Shown here piece by piece: positions 11,586 to 20,944 of a DNA stretch of 52,354 nucleotides. Source of the stretch: Nemertoderma westbladi (Eukaryota; Xenacoelomorpha; Nemertodermatida; Nemertodermatidae); assembly GCA_032718475.1 (NCBI GenBank), contig JAUCBJ010000713.1, positions 1-52,354 on the forward strand, given 5' to 3'. The translations under genes and the position numbers were made by a program. Under the pieces are notes generated by a model. That model ran no database searches. It was given only the letters and a program-made list of their open reading frames with translations, and was not told the DNA's origin. Positions within the stretch are counted from its first letter, which is position 1; each line of letters starts with the position of its first letter.

Positions 11586-12500
11586 GATTATTCGCAACAT
11601 TCATGTCCCCAAGTTTATTCCTACAGTAATTGTGCTTGTTATACATACCGTTATAGTTAAACTAACCCCGGTACTACATCAGGGCTGCTTGGCGTAGGTA
11701 AAGACTGACGACTTTGTGCTTCGGTCACTCCAGCAGATGCCGTGGTTCTTTTAACTGTTCAAGTATATTTAACTACTGATTATTTGTTATACCGGTACTT
11801 GTACCTAATTTAGGGTTTAGTGTACAGTGCTTTCCGAAGTAATTAGTGTAGGCAGTATATTTGTGTTGTAAAGTGGTTGATAGGCACATTCGTTAGCTCT
11901 ATTAGCTTCTGGGTAGGAACAATCCGTGATACATAACGTAGTACCTATAGCGATACGGTTATAGGTCGTCAGGCGGTGGTATTTTCCTATCTGGACAGTA
12001 CAATATATTTACTACTTATTATTTCAAATACCGTAGTACCCTGTCCGTTGTAAGAACCAGAATTCTAACCCTTTGTTAGGCTGGTTTGTAGACTTCCTGT
12101 AAAATTACCCTAAAAATTTCGTACGTAATATTTTGTTGTGTTTAATTAGAGAATTAATCTCACCCGTATCGTAAGTAATTTGTAGTATTAAGTAACTTAG
12201 GTAAATTAGAATTATCAGTTTTAGTGTCAAATAAATAGCACTTCACTGAGAGGCGTTCAGCTTCTGTGTAGTGACTCCCCCAGAAATAATAACATTTATT
12301 TCAAATATTGACAAAAACCCATATAAACGGGTATATAAATATTATAAATCAAATCAAACGATTTATAAATAGTAGGCCTGTCATACAACAACTAGGTCTT
12401 CATATCAGTTGGACTACTGCTTAAATAACGGTAATAAAGTAAGTTAAAGTAACCAAGTAACCCTAAAATATTCAGAAATTCAATTATTCTAAAATAATTG

Positions 12501-12770
12501 ACATACCGGTATTTACCATAGGCTTATTATATTTATTCGATAAATTTAGGCTGAAATCATACCGGTACTCTGTAATTAATTCTAGTCCAGAATTATACTT
12601 ATATACTATAAGTGTAAGCTGTATACCGGTATTCACGATAGGCCTATTATATATTTATATATATCTGTGCTAAATTTATATACCGGTACCCTGTGACAAA
12701 CCTAGTTTACAATACTTATATATATATTATAAGCATACCGGTATTCTAATATATTATATATATATCACGC
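12501..12770. repeat. Tandem units of about 120 bp rich in ataccggtat
   Basis: Three successive units begin cataccggtat and carry a second taccggtac about 60 bases later, separated by taggcctattatat-like and tatatata strings. The units are diverged and very AT-rich apart from the palindromic CCGG cores. Confidence 0.65.
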
Positions 12771-12881
12771 TACACTGAGCAGCAGTATCGGTAATTAATT
12801 ATTAGGCTAACAGTGATACTGAATTACTAGACTTACTTTAGCTGTATTTATAGCCGTAGGCATTCAACTGTGTAAACAAAC

Positions 12882-15800
12882 ATGTCTGACACAAAAAGGG
12901 CACTGTCAGATAGTCTTTTGGAAGGTGTTAGAATGAGTCGTCGACTTGGACAGTGTCTTGAAAGGAGAGAAGACAGAAAAGAAGCGGAAAGAAAAGTAGC
13001 AGCGACAGAAGCAGAAAGAAAAGCGGCAGAGGCAGTGGCAGAAGCAGAACGGAAGACGTCTGAAGCGACTATCCAACTAGAGCTGGAAAACCTTCAGGCG
13101 AAACAAGATTACTTGAAGAAACAAACCAGAAGACTACCTGTGCCCAGTAGGACTGTTCCCGAGTCCGAACCCGTCCTGGACGCCGAGCGAGGTATCAAGA
13201 ATTTATCACCCGTCGTCTCTCGCTCGCCCGCTACTACGTTGGCGACTCCCGCTTCGGCGGTTGAGTGGGTAGCTGAGGGACGACGGGAGATGGGTCTCCT
13301 GCTCGAGCAGCTGAGGGAACACTGTTTGTGCTCCTCTCAGCAGGTCAGGGAAATGGAAGAGACTGTTCAGCAGCTCAAGGGAACAGTAAGGGAAAGTAGG
13401 TTAGAGTTGCAAAAAGTGCAGCAAAGTATCGCACTAGAATGCGACAAATTAGTCAACCTACAAAAGGGAATACCAATAACCCCTGTAACAGTGTGTCAGC
13501 CTGTTAGGTCTGAAGTATTACATGCGCAAGGTGTGGAGCCTACACGCATCTATACTGCTAGTGAAGTAGAAACTCCTATAGCAAACCCTATTAAGGGTGA
13601 TTATACGCCTGTTGTTAATGACATTCCCAATAGACCTGATAATAATCCGAGAAATTTATATACCGATAACTCGATATTCAATAACACGATGGCCCAAGAA
13701 AGTTTTACGCGTCAAATGGCTAGAACCGAAGCCCGTCAAGCGGTAAAGGTTGGAGAGATAGTCAAGTTTAATGGAGATGAGATGAAATGGTTACCTTTTA
13801 ATGAATATTATAAAGATAACATACAGAACTCTGTGTTATCCAACGGAGAGAAACTTAGATTCCTCATCGAGTGCTTGGAAGGACCTCCCAAGTCAATGGC
13901 GTTAAAATTTATTGGACATCCAGATGGATTAAGACAAGTTTGGGATACACTAAACATCAGGTATGGTAATAGGAATAACATAGCTAGGTATTTATATGCG
14001 AAATTAATGGCCCCCCGAAAGTTTCTTAGCAGCGGGATTATAGAGTTTTCCGATGAGATTCAGGAGATCTGTAGACAACTAGATTGGTTAGGTAAGTCTC
14101 ATGAATACCAGAATTCTATGGTTGTAGGAGCCTTAGCATCTACTTTGCCCAAGGGTGGAGTAGGTACACGCTGGGACAAGAAGGTGTTATATACGATGGA
14201 ACAACAACAACGAGACCCTACCATGGCTGATCTCATGTCATTCTTGGATGGCGAAGTGAAATTACAACTCCTAAAGCAATCCAGAGAGAAAACACCGGAA
14301 AATAAGGTAAGTGAGAAACCCGTTTCTAGGAGAAGAGTAACACCGGTGTGTTATACTGATGACGGCGAAAGCCAAGCTTCTCAAGAAGAAGACAGCGGGA
14401 AAGACACCGAGAAATTTTACTATGTTAACAAGACCTCAAAGGACGTAAGTAAATCTAAAGCTCGAACCCATGACAGGAGAGAACAGGTTGCTAAGACTCC
14501 TCTTCAGTTTCCTAACAGAGTACACGGAAGAAAGCCCGAAGAAAGAACTAGAGTGCATAACGTCACCCAAAATAAGGTGAGTAACATTAAACCCAACTGT
14601 GCGCTGTGCGACGGGCCCCACCGTTTGAGTGCGTGTGCGGAATTCCTAAAGAAATCCTTGGTAGACAGACGTGAAGTCATGTGGGATAAGCGGTTATGCT
14701 ACAATTGTCTCAGACGCGGACACCAGCGGCGAACCTGTTACTCCGACATAAAGTGTGCAAAGTGCGGTGCGAAACATCACATCTTGTTACAAAGTGAATT
14801 CGAACGAAACAGCCCGAGTCAGGTAAGTGAGCCCAAATCACATGTCCAATTCAGTGATGTGAACGACACTGACCAAAGTTCTGAGTGGGAAGGATTCTAT
14901 ACGGACGAATTCTCCGACGCCAACGAATCCTGTTACCTAATAAATACCGCAGTGTATCGAGCACTTACTTACGAAAAGGACACCGACAATGAGTTCCCCC
15001 CAACTACCTTTGACAAACAACCATCTTGGAAAGTTCCAACTTCCAACATAGGAATAAGAGAATTTCCTGTAGTGCAAGTGAGAGTTCATGGTCTCTACAA
15101 GAGTTACATAGTGAACGCCCTACTTGACTCCGGCAGCACAGGAACATTCATCGATCAAGAACTAGCCGAAGATATCTTTGCTGGACAACCCAAGTTCCGG
15201 ACTAAATTGAATATGTCAGGAATTATGCAGGTTTGGAAATCTACCCTAACGGCAGATTACTATGTAGGTGAGTTGTCCACCCCCCAGGATAAATTAGGAG
15301 CACAAAGTATAAGGTCAGTAAAAATGGTGGCTATAAAGAACTTCGCTACTACCCAAGCAGACCTTTATAACTGGGACGAGGACGAGTGCATCCAACATCT
15401 TGAGATACCTCGATTCCAAACCGATTATCCTGGAGTGCAAATCCTCATCGGCCAAAACGCGCATGAGGCGCTCGAGACATTGGAGAAACGGCCTGCTCAA
15501 CCGCAGCCATTACAAACTTATGCGGTAAGAACTAGAGTAGGTTGGTACTTTACTGGCCCTTCCCGCAGAACTCTTGAAGAAAGATTGCCACAAGACCGGC
15601 TACTTCAAGTAAAGGATTGGGAAGAGGGGAGCAGTGAAGTGGACGAACCCACTGAGGTAACACCATACTCCTCAGATAATGATGATATTAACTCCAATGT
15701 AGATCAATGGAGACATTGCCTTGGGACGATTAATCCAGCCGACATCGCTTCCAGGGGAGCAACTCCTCAAGAACTGATAGATACTCCAGGCTGGTTAGGT

Positions 15801-16031
15801 GGATCCGACTCCTTAAGTAAAGAAGAAGAAGAATGGCCTCCTCATCTTACCACGGCAGAGAGTAGACAGGCCAAGGGAGCGGAGAAACTAACACAACAAC
15901 TCAATCGCCCAGCTGGTCGTTTATGTTTACTGGAAAGAGACCGAAAACTGTCCGGAAACTATGGAAGGCAAGATACTCTTCCTACGACCACTTCCCTAAT
16001 CCGACAAATATCTAGGGACTCTATAACGTAA
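12882..16031 (+). CDS. BEL/Pao Gag-protease polyprotein with pol deletion
   Basis: An intact 1049-residue frame from ATG (12882) to TAA. Residues about 25-80 and 130-190 are charged and coiled-coil-like. Residues about 290-460 resemble the BEL/Pao Gag domain (DUF1759-like, with VKFNGDEMKWLPFNEYYKD). Zinc knuckles lie at about 573-634, including an exact C-X2-C-X4-H-X4-C at C606-C609-H614-C619. A retropepsin-like active site LLDSGST has its aspartate at about 749. At about residue 930 the protein jumps to WRHCLGTINPADIASRG, which normally lies at the end of RNase H, so RT and most of RNase H are missing by an in-frame deletion. The C-terminal 70 residues are unlike integrase. It presumably forms particles and processes itself but cannot reverse transcribe or integrate. 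The frame being open across the deletion suggests that selection, or very recent origin, has kept it intact. Confidence 0.85.
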   Translation: MSDTKRALSDSLLEGVRMSRRLGQCLERREDRKEAERKVAATEAERKAAEAVAEAERKTSEATIQLELENLQAKQDYLKKQTRRLPVPSRTVPESEPVLDAERGIKNLSPVVSRSPATTLATPASAVEWVAEGRREMGLLLEQLREHCLCSSQQVREMEETVQQLKGTVRESRLELQKVQQSIALECDKLVNLQKGIPITPVTVCQPVRSEVLHAQGVEPTRIYTASEVETPIANPIKGDYTPVVNDIPNRPDNNPRNLYTDNSIFNNTMAQESFTRQMARTEARQAVKVGEIVKFNGDEMKWLPFNEYYKDNIQNSVLSNGEKLRFLIECLEGPPKSMALKFIGHPDGLRQVWDTLNIRYGNRNNIARYLYAKLMAPRKFLSSGIIEFSDEIQEICRQLDWLGKSHEYQNSMVVGALASTLPKGGVGTRWDKKVLYTMEQQQRDPTMADLMSFLDGEVKLQLLKQSREKTPENKVSEKPVSRRRVTPVCYTDDGESQASQEEDSGKDTEKFYYVNKTSKDVSKSKARTHDRREQVAKTPLQFPNRVHGRKPEERTRVHNVTQNKVSNIKPNCALCDGPHRLSACAEFLKKSLVDRREVMWDKRLCYNCLRRGHQRRTCYSDIKCAKCGAKHHILLQSEFERNSPSQVSEPKSHVQFSDVNDTDQSSEWEGFYTDEFSDANESCYLINTAVYRALTYEKDTDNEFPPTTFDKQPSWKVPTSNIGIREFPVVQVRVHGLYKSYIVNALLDSGSTGTFIDQELAEDIFAGQPKFRTKLNMSGIMQVWKSTLTADYYVGELSTPQDKLGAQSIRSVKMVAIKNFATTQADLYNWDEDECIQHLEIPRFQTDYPGVQILIGQNAHEALETLEKRPAQPQPLQTYAVRTRVGWYFTGPSRRTLEERLPQDRLLQVKDWEEGSSEVDEPTEVTPYSSDNDDINSNVDQWRHCLGTINPADIASRGATPQELIDTPGWLGGSDSLSKEEEEWPPHLTTAESRQAKGAEKLTQQLNRPAGRLCLLERDRKLSGNYGRQDTLPTTTSLIRQISRDSIT

Positions 16032-16574
16032 TAACATATGGAGTGGGCGTGTGACTATATCATTTTATATTTGTTTTTATTTTATATTTATGTATGTATT
16101 ATTATGTAATTTTATTATAATCGTTTTCTTTAATTTTATTTAGTAGAATGTTATTTTAGAATATTTGGTAAATTAGTGCAATATATTAGTGTTTATTACG
16201 TATTTAATTACTTACAATATATTTAGTGCGACGGCAAGAAGTAATTATTTTCTCTTTCCTTACTGTCCGTATTATATTATAAATGCGAGACTATAGTAAG
16301 ATGACATGTCAGTACTTCTTAAAGTACAATAAAGCCACTACTATATTTAAGTATTATTGGTAGGCAGAGTATTAGGAATGCAAAGTTCAGATCCTCGTGT
16401 CTCGGCTAAACCAAGCTCTGGGTAGACCTTGGAAACGACTTGCCTCTTCACACTGACATTGCTTCGTGCGATATTGCTCTTCTATCTTATAACAAATAAT
16501 ACATATAGTAGCGTGATGTCCCTCTAACAGTAGCGTAAATCGCAAATAAATCTGTTAAACTTTTGACCATCTGT

Positions 16575-16898
16575 AATTCTAGTCGATTAAGATATCGTGG
16601 CACCCACCGATATACTTGAAAGACAAATTCTAGAATCAGTGGTTAACGTCCCCAGACAAGTTCTGGAATAAATCGGTGCCCATCCTAAATATTAATTTAA
16701 TATTTATTAAAATCTGTAAAATTCAGATCCGTTAACAATTCTAGTCGATTAAGATATCGTAGCACTTACCGATACTCTTAAAAGACAAATTTCATAGAAT
16801 TAAGGATCCTATGTCCCCAGACCTGCTCTGGAATCAAATTGTATCAATTTAACATCAAATAATAAAATTCACGGGAATAAATTTAAATTCATATTCGA
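16575..16898. repeat. 162-bp tandem duplication
   Basis: The string aattctagtcgattaagata begins at 16575 and again at 16737. Shared downstream blocks include gacaaat and gtccccagac followed by ctggaat. The two copies are diverged. Confidence 0.75.
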
Positions 16899-17463
16899 AT
16901 GAATTTCATAAATTGTCATTTGTGCAATTTATAACATTCCCAAAATTCCAGTAATTAATAGATCATGGGAGCGGAGATTCATATTGAGTGTACTAGAGTG
17001 CGAGAATCTCCAATATATAGTCAATAGCCGATAAAATTTATAAAATCATGCATAAAGAGGGTATTGACAACTAAAGAATTACTATTAAATAACATCCCAG
17101 ATCTGTATGCATGAGAATTACCCTAATTCTACCGCTAGTTTTCCATAATGTCACCATGGCAACACCCACGCTAGAATTAGAAGCAAGTTAAAGGAACAAT
17201 AAAAAGCTTGCCCCATTGCGTAGCATAAGAGTATATATAGCGCACTATTAGTATCCAAGGATACATAGTAATAACGTGACATTCTGGAAGACACTGACTA
17301 ACGGACAAATGGCATGCATGTGTGCAGTAAGCAATGATTGTATGGAATTTGTGCGTTTATAGGTGAATGTTACTACTAAAGTGTGTTTACAGTAGCTAAT
17401 CGCAATTGTAAAATAGCCCTAACTCTACCGAGATAACCTCAAGTGGATTCAAGCCTTTGGGAC

Positions 17464-17566
17464 GGACAGTGGTGGGACTTGTGCCGGTTATCGTTGTCGT
17501 GCTGTTGCTACATGTTGGCGTAAACACCGCGACAACGGTACATCGGCGCTGAGAAACCCACTGTCC
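17464..17566 (+). promoter_or_regulatory. Predicted RNA hairpin upstream of the second frame
   Basis: The outer stem pairs ggacagtggtggg (17464-17476) with cccactgtcc (17557-17566), with one bulged base. The inner stem pairs cgttgtcg (17492-17499) with cgacaacg (17530-17537), extended by partial pairing of ccgg and catcgg. The region is GC-rich in an AT-rich element. It could be a packaging, translation or dimerisation signal; the role is inference. Confidence 0.5.
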
Positions 17567-17650
17567 GGGGGCAAAAAGCCTAGTAGGCAGCGACGCCCGC
17601 TTGCCTAAAATATTAGCTTATATTGATATTAACAAACTCAGATAGCAGAT

Positions 17651-18049
17651 ATGACGGAATTGATAGAAGATGACCTTGGTATTAGAGAGCGATATACTCT
17701 ACCTTTACAAGCGTTTGTGGATAGCTTGATACGCGGTGAAGCCGATCCGACTATTACTGAGGACGATGGTCGTTATATCGAACCGCCGATGTCCCAGGAA
17801 CAACTTACGCGTGAAGCGGACTATAGAAAATTCACCGCTCGCTATACGAATCGCAATGGTACGTATATGGACTTCCTAACTACCGGCCATCCTATCGATC
17901 TACATGATACGGACGATGTATACACCGAAAGGGAAATGGTTCTATTTAAATATCATACCCAGCGGAGTCGTAACGATAAACCGAGAATAGATCACGAAAA
18001 TTATATTCGTAACAGACTGGGAAGACGAACCCATATGTTTAGAATCTGA
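17651..18049 (+). CDS. Unrecognised BEL accessory frame, first part
   Basis: A 132-residue frame from a true ATG, mixed acidic and basic, starting MTELIEDDLGIRERYTLPL. I do not recognise the family. It has no membrane segment or signal peptide. Its last 59 bases overlap the start of the next open frame (stop-free from 17991), which lies in the +1 phase and has no early ATG. This suggests one protein made by a +1 frameshift, or a single gene broken by an indel. Upstream lie the hairpin at 17464-17566 and a possible splice acceptor at 17640-17641. Confidence 0.6.
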   Translation: MTELIEDDLGIRERYTLPLQAFVDSLIRGEADPTITEDDGRYIEPPMSQEQLTREADYRKFTARYTNRNGTYMDFLTTGHPIDLHDTDDVYTEREMVLFKYHTQRSRNDKPRIDHENYIRNRLGRRTHMFRI

Positions 18050-19100
18050 AGAGATTCAGCCCCCCACGTCTCGGAGTAGCGATAGCGACTACATATTGGA
18101 ATGGTATCAAGGTCCACAGTGTCTCACTGCGTACGATTATCGCCATGCCAACTATGTTTCTAGACAACGTTGTCGGCTGTGCGCATCGAGAGACCATATT
18201 ACGTCTATGGACACCAACGATCTTTGTTCCTATTTCCACGAGCAACCGTCGATGGAAATCTATTGTGCATATTGTCGGCTTAATAATTTGCACATTTTTG
18301 CTGTCTGCCCCCAATTTATGACTCAATGCCATCATTGTCAATTAAAAGGACACGCCAGCTTTGATTGTCCCTTTAACCATGATTTAGAGAGCGTAGATGA
18401 AATGATTGTACTACGTTATATCAGAGCTTGGGAAGCGAACGCTGATTTACATTGTGATTCACGCCATCGCTATTATCCTGGACGCGCCTACGAAGGAGTT
18501 TATGCGTTCCATCCATATTTGTTTGCCTCCGTCGAGCAGAAATCGCGCCTATCAAGTTACGAGCTACTGAAGCGCGTCGGAGAATGTATTTCAACCAAAT
18601 TCGTACGCAAATTTCTCAGGAGTGTTAATCCTAGCGACCTTCATTCCTATAACTTAATCAATCATATCCGTCAGGATCCGGACTATGGAGAATTGTTTGT
18701 TAACTCACACCCTGAGTTACAGGAAGTATATCGACGGCCTTACGAATACCGAGCCCGCGAACGCGAGTTGGAAAGAACCATTAAACCAAGGAAGTTTCTA
18801 ACTGCCTATGGTCCACCCACGGCCCTCGTTCAGACCACTCGTAAAGGACCCGTAAGAGCGGCTGTCTTGAAACGAGCTCTCAAAGCCGTTAGACCCCTCT
18901 CCCCGGACGTTGATGTCAATCAACCCGGTACTTCGACCGGCGGATATACCGATCGCAATCCCATACCTTCTGATGCAATCATATTGCACCCTTCACCCAG
19001 GAGTTATAGCCCTCCTCGTAAAGTGGCTCGCCCCAAAGAGAAAAGGACTCTTGCTAGCTTTAAAAAACTGCGTAAACGCCGTCCGCGCAAGAAAGACTAA
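17991..19100 (+). CDS. Unrecognised zinc-knuckle frame of the BEL element
   Basis: This frame is open from 17991 to TAA at 19100 (369 sense codons), in the +1 phase relative to the frame at 17651. It shows a cluster of Cys/His knuckles about 60-130 residues in: C-X2-C-X4-H-X9-C, C-X2-C-X5-H-X4-C and an exact C-X2-C-X4-H-X4-C (CHHCQLKGHASFDC). A middle part of about 170 residues is rich in Tyr and Arg. A proline-rich linker and a strongly basic tail (KKLRKRRPRKKD) follow. The layout suggests a nucleic-acid-binding, Gag-like or nuclear protein. It is neither RT, integrase nor an envelope (no hydrophobic segment). The first ATG lies inside the zinc region, so expression probably depends on the overlap with the previous frame or on splicing. 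Confidence 0.6.
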   Translation: MTKIIFVTDWEDEPICLESEEIQPPTSRSSDSDYILEWYQGPQCLTAYDYRHANYVSRQRCRLCASRDHITSMDTNDLCSYFHEQPSMEIYCAYCRLNNLHIFAVCPQFMTQCHHCQLKGHASFDCPFNHDLESVDEMIVLRYIRAWEANADLHCDSRHRYYPGRAYEGVYAFHPYLFASVEQKSRLSSYELLKRVGECISTKFVRKFLRSVNPSDLHSYNLINHIRQDPDYGELFVNSHPELQEVYRRPYEYRARERELERTIKPRKFLTAYGPPTALVQTTRKGPVRAAVLKRALKAVRPLSPDVDVNQPGTSTGGYTDRNPIPSDAIILHPSPRSYSPPRKVARPKEKRTLASFKKLRKRRPRKKD

Positions 19101-19178
19101 CTGTTTAGAGTATTTACGTATATTAGAAACTGTGATTTTTGTATATTTATAGACTCAAATCCCATTTTCTGGGAGCGG

Positions 19179-20439
19179 TGTAAAAGCTTCTGTGGGATAT
19201 AACTGGCCCCTTTTGCTTCGCAATCCAGTTTCCCCCCAGGCGCTGGAATACTCTAAAAAGGTTCTCTAACTGTATATATATTCCCCTCGCCCGCAAGGTA
19301 CCGTTACAGGTGTTTTAACGGACATAAAAGTCATTCTGCTATATACGTGTTTTGGCGGACATGGTAAGGCAAAAAACCTGCAATGCACCAACTACCTTTC
19401 ACAGCTTAGCCGTGATGATTCATATTACGACATCTAACAGCTGGTTGCTGACATGGAAACAGCCATTGGACGCATGGTTCTTTGTTTGGCTTGAGCCAAT
19501 CAGAGCGATTTTTCCTGTCGACGTGTAGCTTTTCGGCCGATCATAAGGAGAGTGTTCAGTCTTACTGTTTTTACTTGATACTTTGTTGTTATTGCTGTCT
19601 AAGCCAGAAACACCGGCTCTAGAGCACCGGCTTTTTGGGAAGAACTCTAGTAAAACTGCTTAAATTATCGAAAGTATAAACTGTTACCAAACTAATCTCA
19701 CTAATCGAACGAACTCACTAACTCACTTAATTTAACTGCATTAATCATATTGTTTGTACTGTTATTTACCGTCAGTTATTAATTGTACCTATTTGTTGAT
19801 AGAAATATTGCTCTTTGGATAATACGGATAAATCACCCAAATTCCCAATTTTCTTGATACACTACAGGTTAGAGAGACCGGCTATACATAACAATTGCGA
19901 TTTATATTAATGTGGTGTGTATTGAATCCAATGTTATTTAGCAGACCCTACGTGAGTCAATTGCTGCTCTCTTTATGTGTGATCAAATATACTGACGGTC
20001 GGCAGAATAGTGTGTATGATTGTGATTGGTAACAAAGTATTTCCTAAAGAATACGCTTTATACTTTAATCATAAGCGGTATCGTTGCGTTTTAGTATAAG
20101 TCTTAGTTCTGTTTAAATAGATAAAGCGCCACGTCCTAAAGGAACTGTTAATATTTCCCGAAAGCCAATAATATCTGTCAGGAATTAATTATTAACGATC
20201 TATCGAATAATACAGTAAGTTTACGCTGCAACCTTACACTGCAATAATAAAATTTAAGCATCCGAATTCAGCCTCCCGGGTGTAGATCCATCGGGTGAAT
20301 GATCGCGCATGGGCTGACTTCGGCTAATGTTTTGTGTATTAGCATAAAATATTGTAGTATGCTAAATGTGTTTTAATTAACTAAAAGACATATAAATTTT
20401 GGCAGGTTAAACTGCTAAAGGTCTTCAAAAGCGCGAATA
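19179..20439 (+). repeat. 3' LTR (1261 bp)
   Basis: Same length as the 5' LTR and nearly identical. It begins TGTAAAAG and ends GCGCGAATA, the last CA being TA here. It is followed directly by the CCTCC target copy. No long purine tract precedes it; the flank is tctgggagcgg. Confidence 0.92.
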
Positions 20440-20444
20440 CCTCC
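20440..20444. repeat. BEL/Pao target site duplication, right copy
   Basis: cctcc directly after the 3' LTR, matching 9440-9444. Confidence 0.85.
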
Positions 20445-20794
20445 AGAGCTCCCTGTGGACGTCTGCAGTAACTCCATAGCTGTTGAGTGGGAGTCACGAA
20501 GACCATTTGGGGTAAATACATTTAGGTCAAAGTTATCAATCCACGCGCTAATTGGTTGATGGTTTTTGTTAAAATCATCCAAAAATCGCCAGATGAAAAA
20601 CCACGTTCTCCTGTAAATTTTGCAGCAGACTTTCTAAAACGTAGCACTTCATCATAGCTGGCAATATATCCTTGTGAATGTAAGAAATCTATAAGTTCCC
20701 GGCTTCCAAATAGATAATGAAGCTTTATAGCCATCCCAAGTGTTGTCTGGTTATACACTCCACTTATTAGTGCCTGTATAGACTGCGCCGTCAA
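20445..20794 (-). pseudogene. Uncharacterised repeat-associated ORF, N-terminal half (split by the BEL element)
   Basis: Minus-strand text reads QSIQALISGVYNQTTLGMAI, KLHYLFGSRELIDFLHSQGY and ASYDEVLRFRKSAAKF. After a shift near 20522 it continues with IDNFDLNVFTPNGLRDSHST up to the insertion site. The same reading phase continues at 9439 on the other side of the BEL element. I recall similar text from unannotated repeated ORFs of aquatic invertebrates but know no function. The 5' part of the frame overlaps a 50-bp tandem array whose unit is not a multiple of three. Confidence 0.6.
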
Positions 20795-20936
20795 GGATAC
20801 AGGTTTGTACTTTGCCTTAGTGCCTGTATAGACTGCGCCGCCAAGGATACAGGTTTGTACTTTGCATTAGTGCCTGAATAGCTTGCGCCGCCAAGGATAC
20901 AGGTTTGTACTTTGCATTAGTGCCCGTATAGACTGT
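20766..20936. repeat. 50-bp tandem repeat, about 3.4 copies
   Basis: tgcctgtatagactgcgccg begins at 20771, 20821 and (with changes) 20871, with a partial copy at 20921. Each unit carries ccaaggatacaggtttgtac. It is a local expansion of the first codons of the split ORF. Confidence 0.9.
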
Positions 20937-20944
20937 ATATTCGT

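Larger units (their letters stand above)
10706..12881 (+). other. BEL/Pao 5' leader region
   Basis: About 2.2 kb of non-coding sequence lies between the 5' LTR and the Gag ATG. I could not match the first bases (gtaacagttt) to a particular tRNA primer. The leader holds a two-copy 287-bp tandem duplication (11012-11585) and a three-copy array rich in ataccggtat (12501-12770). It is unusually long for an LTR element leader and may carry promoter, splice or packaging signals. Confidence 0.6.
16032..17650 (+). other. Non-coding spacer in the BEL element
   Basis: No reading frame is supported across about 1.6 kb. It contains a two-copy repeat (about 16575-16898) and a stable predicted hairpin (17464-17566). 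A possible splice acceptor (ag at 17640-17641) lies ten bases before the ATG at 17651. This spacer occupies the place where pol sequence would be expected. Confidence 0.55.
9445..20439 (+). mobile_element. BEL/Pao-type LTR retrotransposon, non-autonomous, recent insertion
   Basis: This 10,995-bp element has two 1261-bp direct LTRs (9445-10705 and 19179-20439) and a 5-bp CCTCC target duplication. Inside are a leader of about 2.2 kb, a 1049-codon Gag-protease frame, a spacer of about 1.6 kb with a strong hairpin, and two overlapping frames with zinc knuckles ending 78 bases before the 3' LTR. RT, integrase and nearly all of RNase H are absent, so the copy must depend on proteins supplied in trans. 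The BEL/Pao assignment rests on the Gag (DUF1759-like), CCHC and DUF1758-like protease order. The two LTRs differ at only two positions that I noticed, which implies a young insertion. Confidence 0.9.

Noticed and set aside
20766-20936. Regular 50-bp repeats that might suggest a CRISPR-like array
   Set aside because: The repeats are head-to-tail with no spacers, in a eukaryotic repeat ORF. They are a simple tandem expansion.
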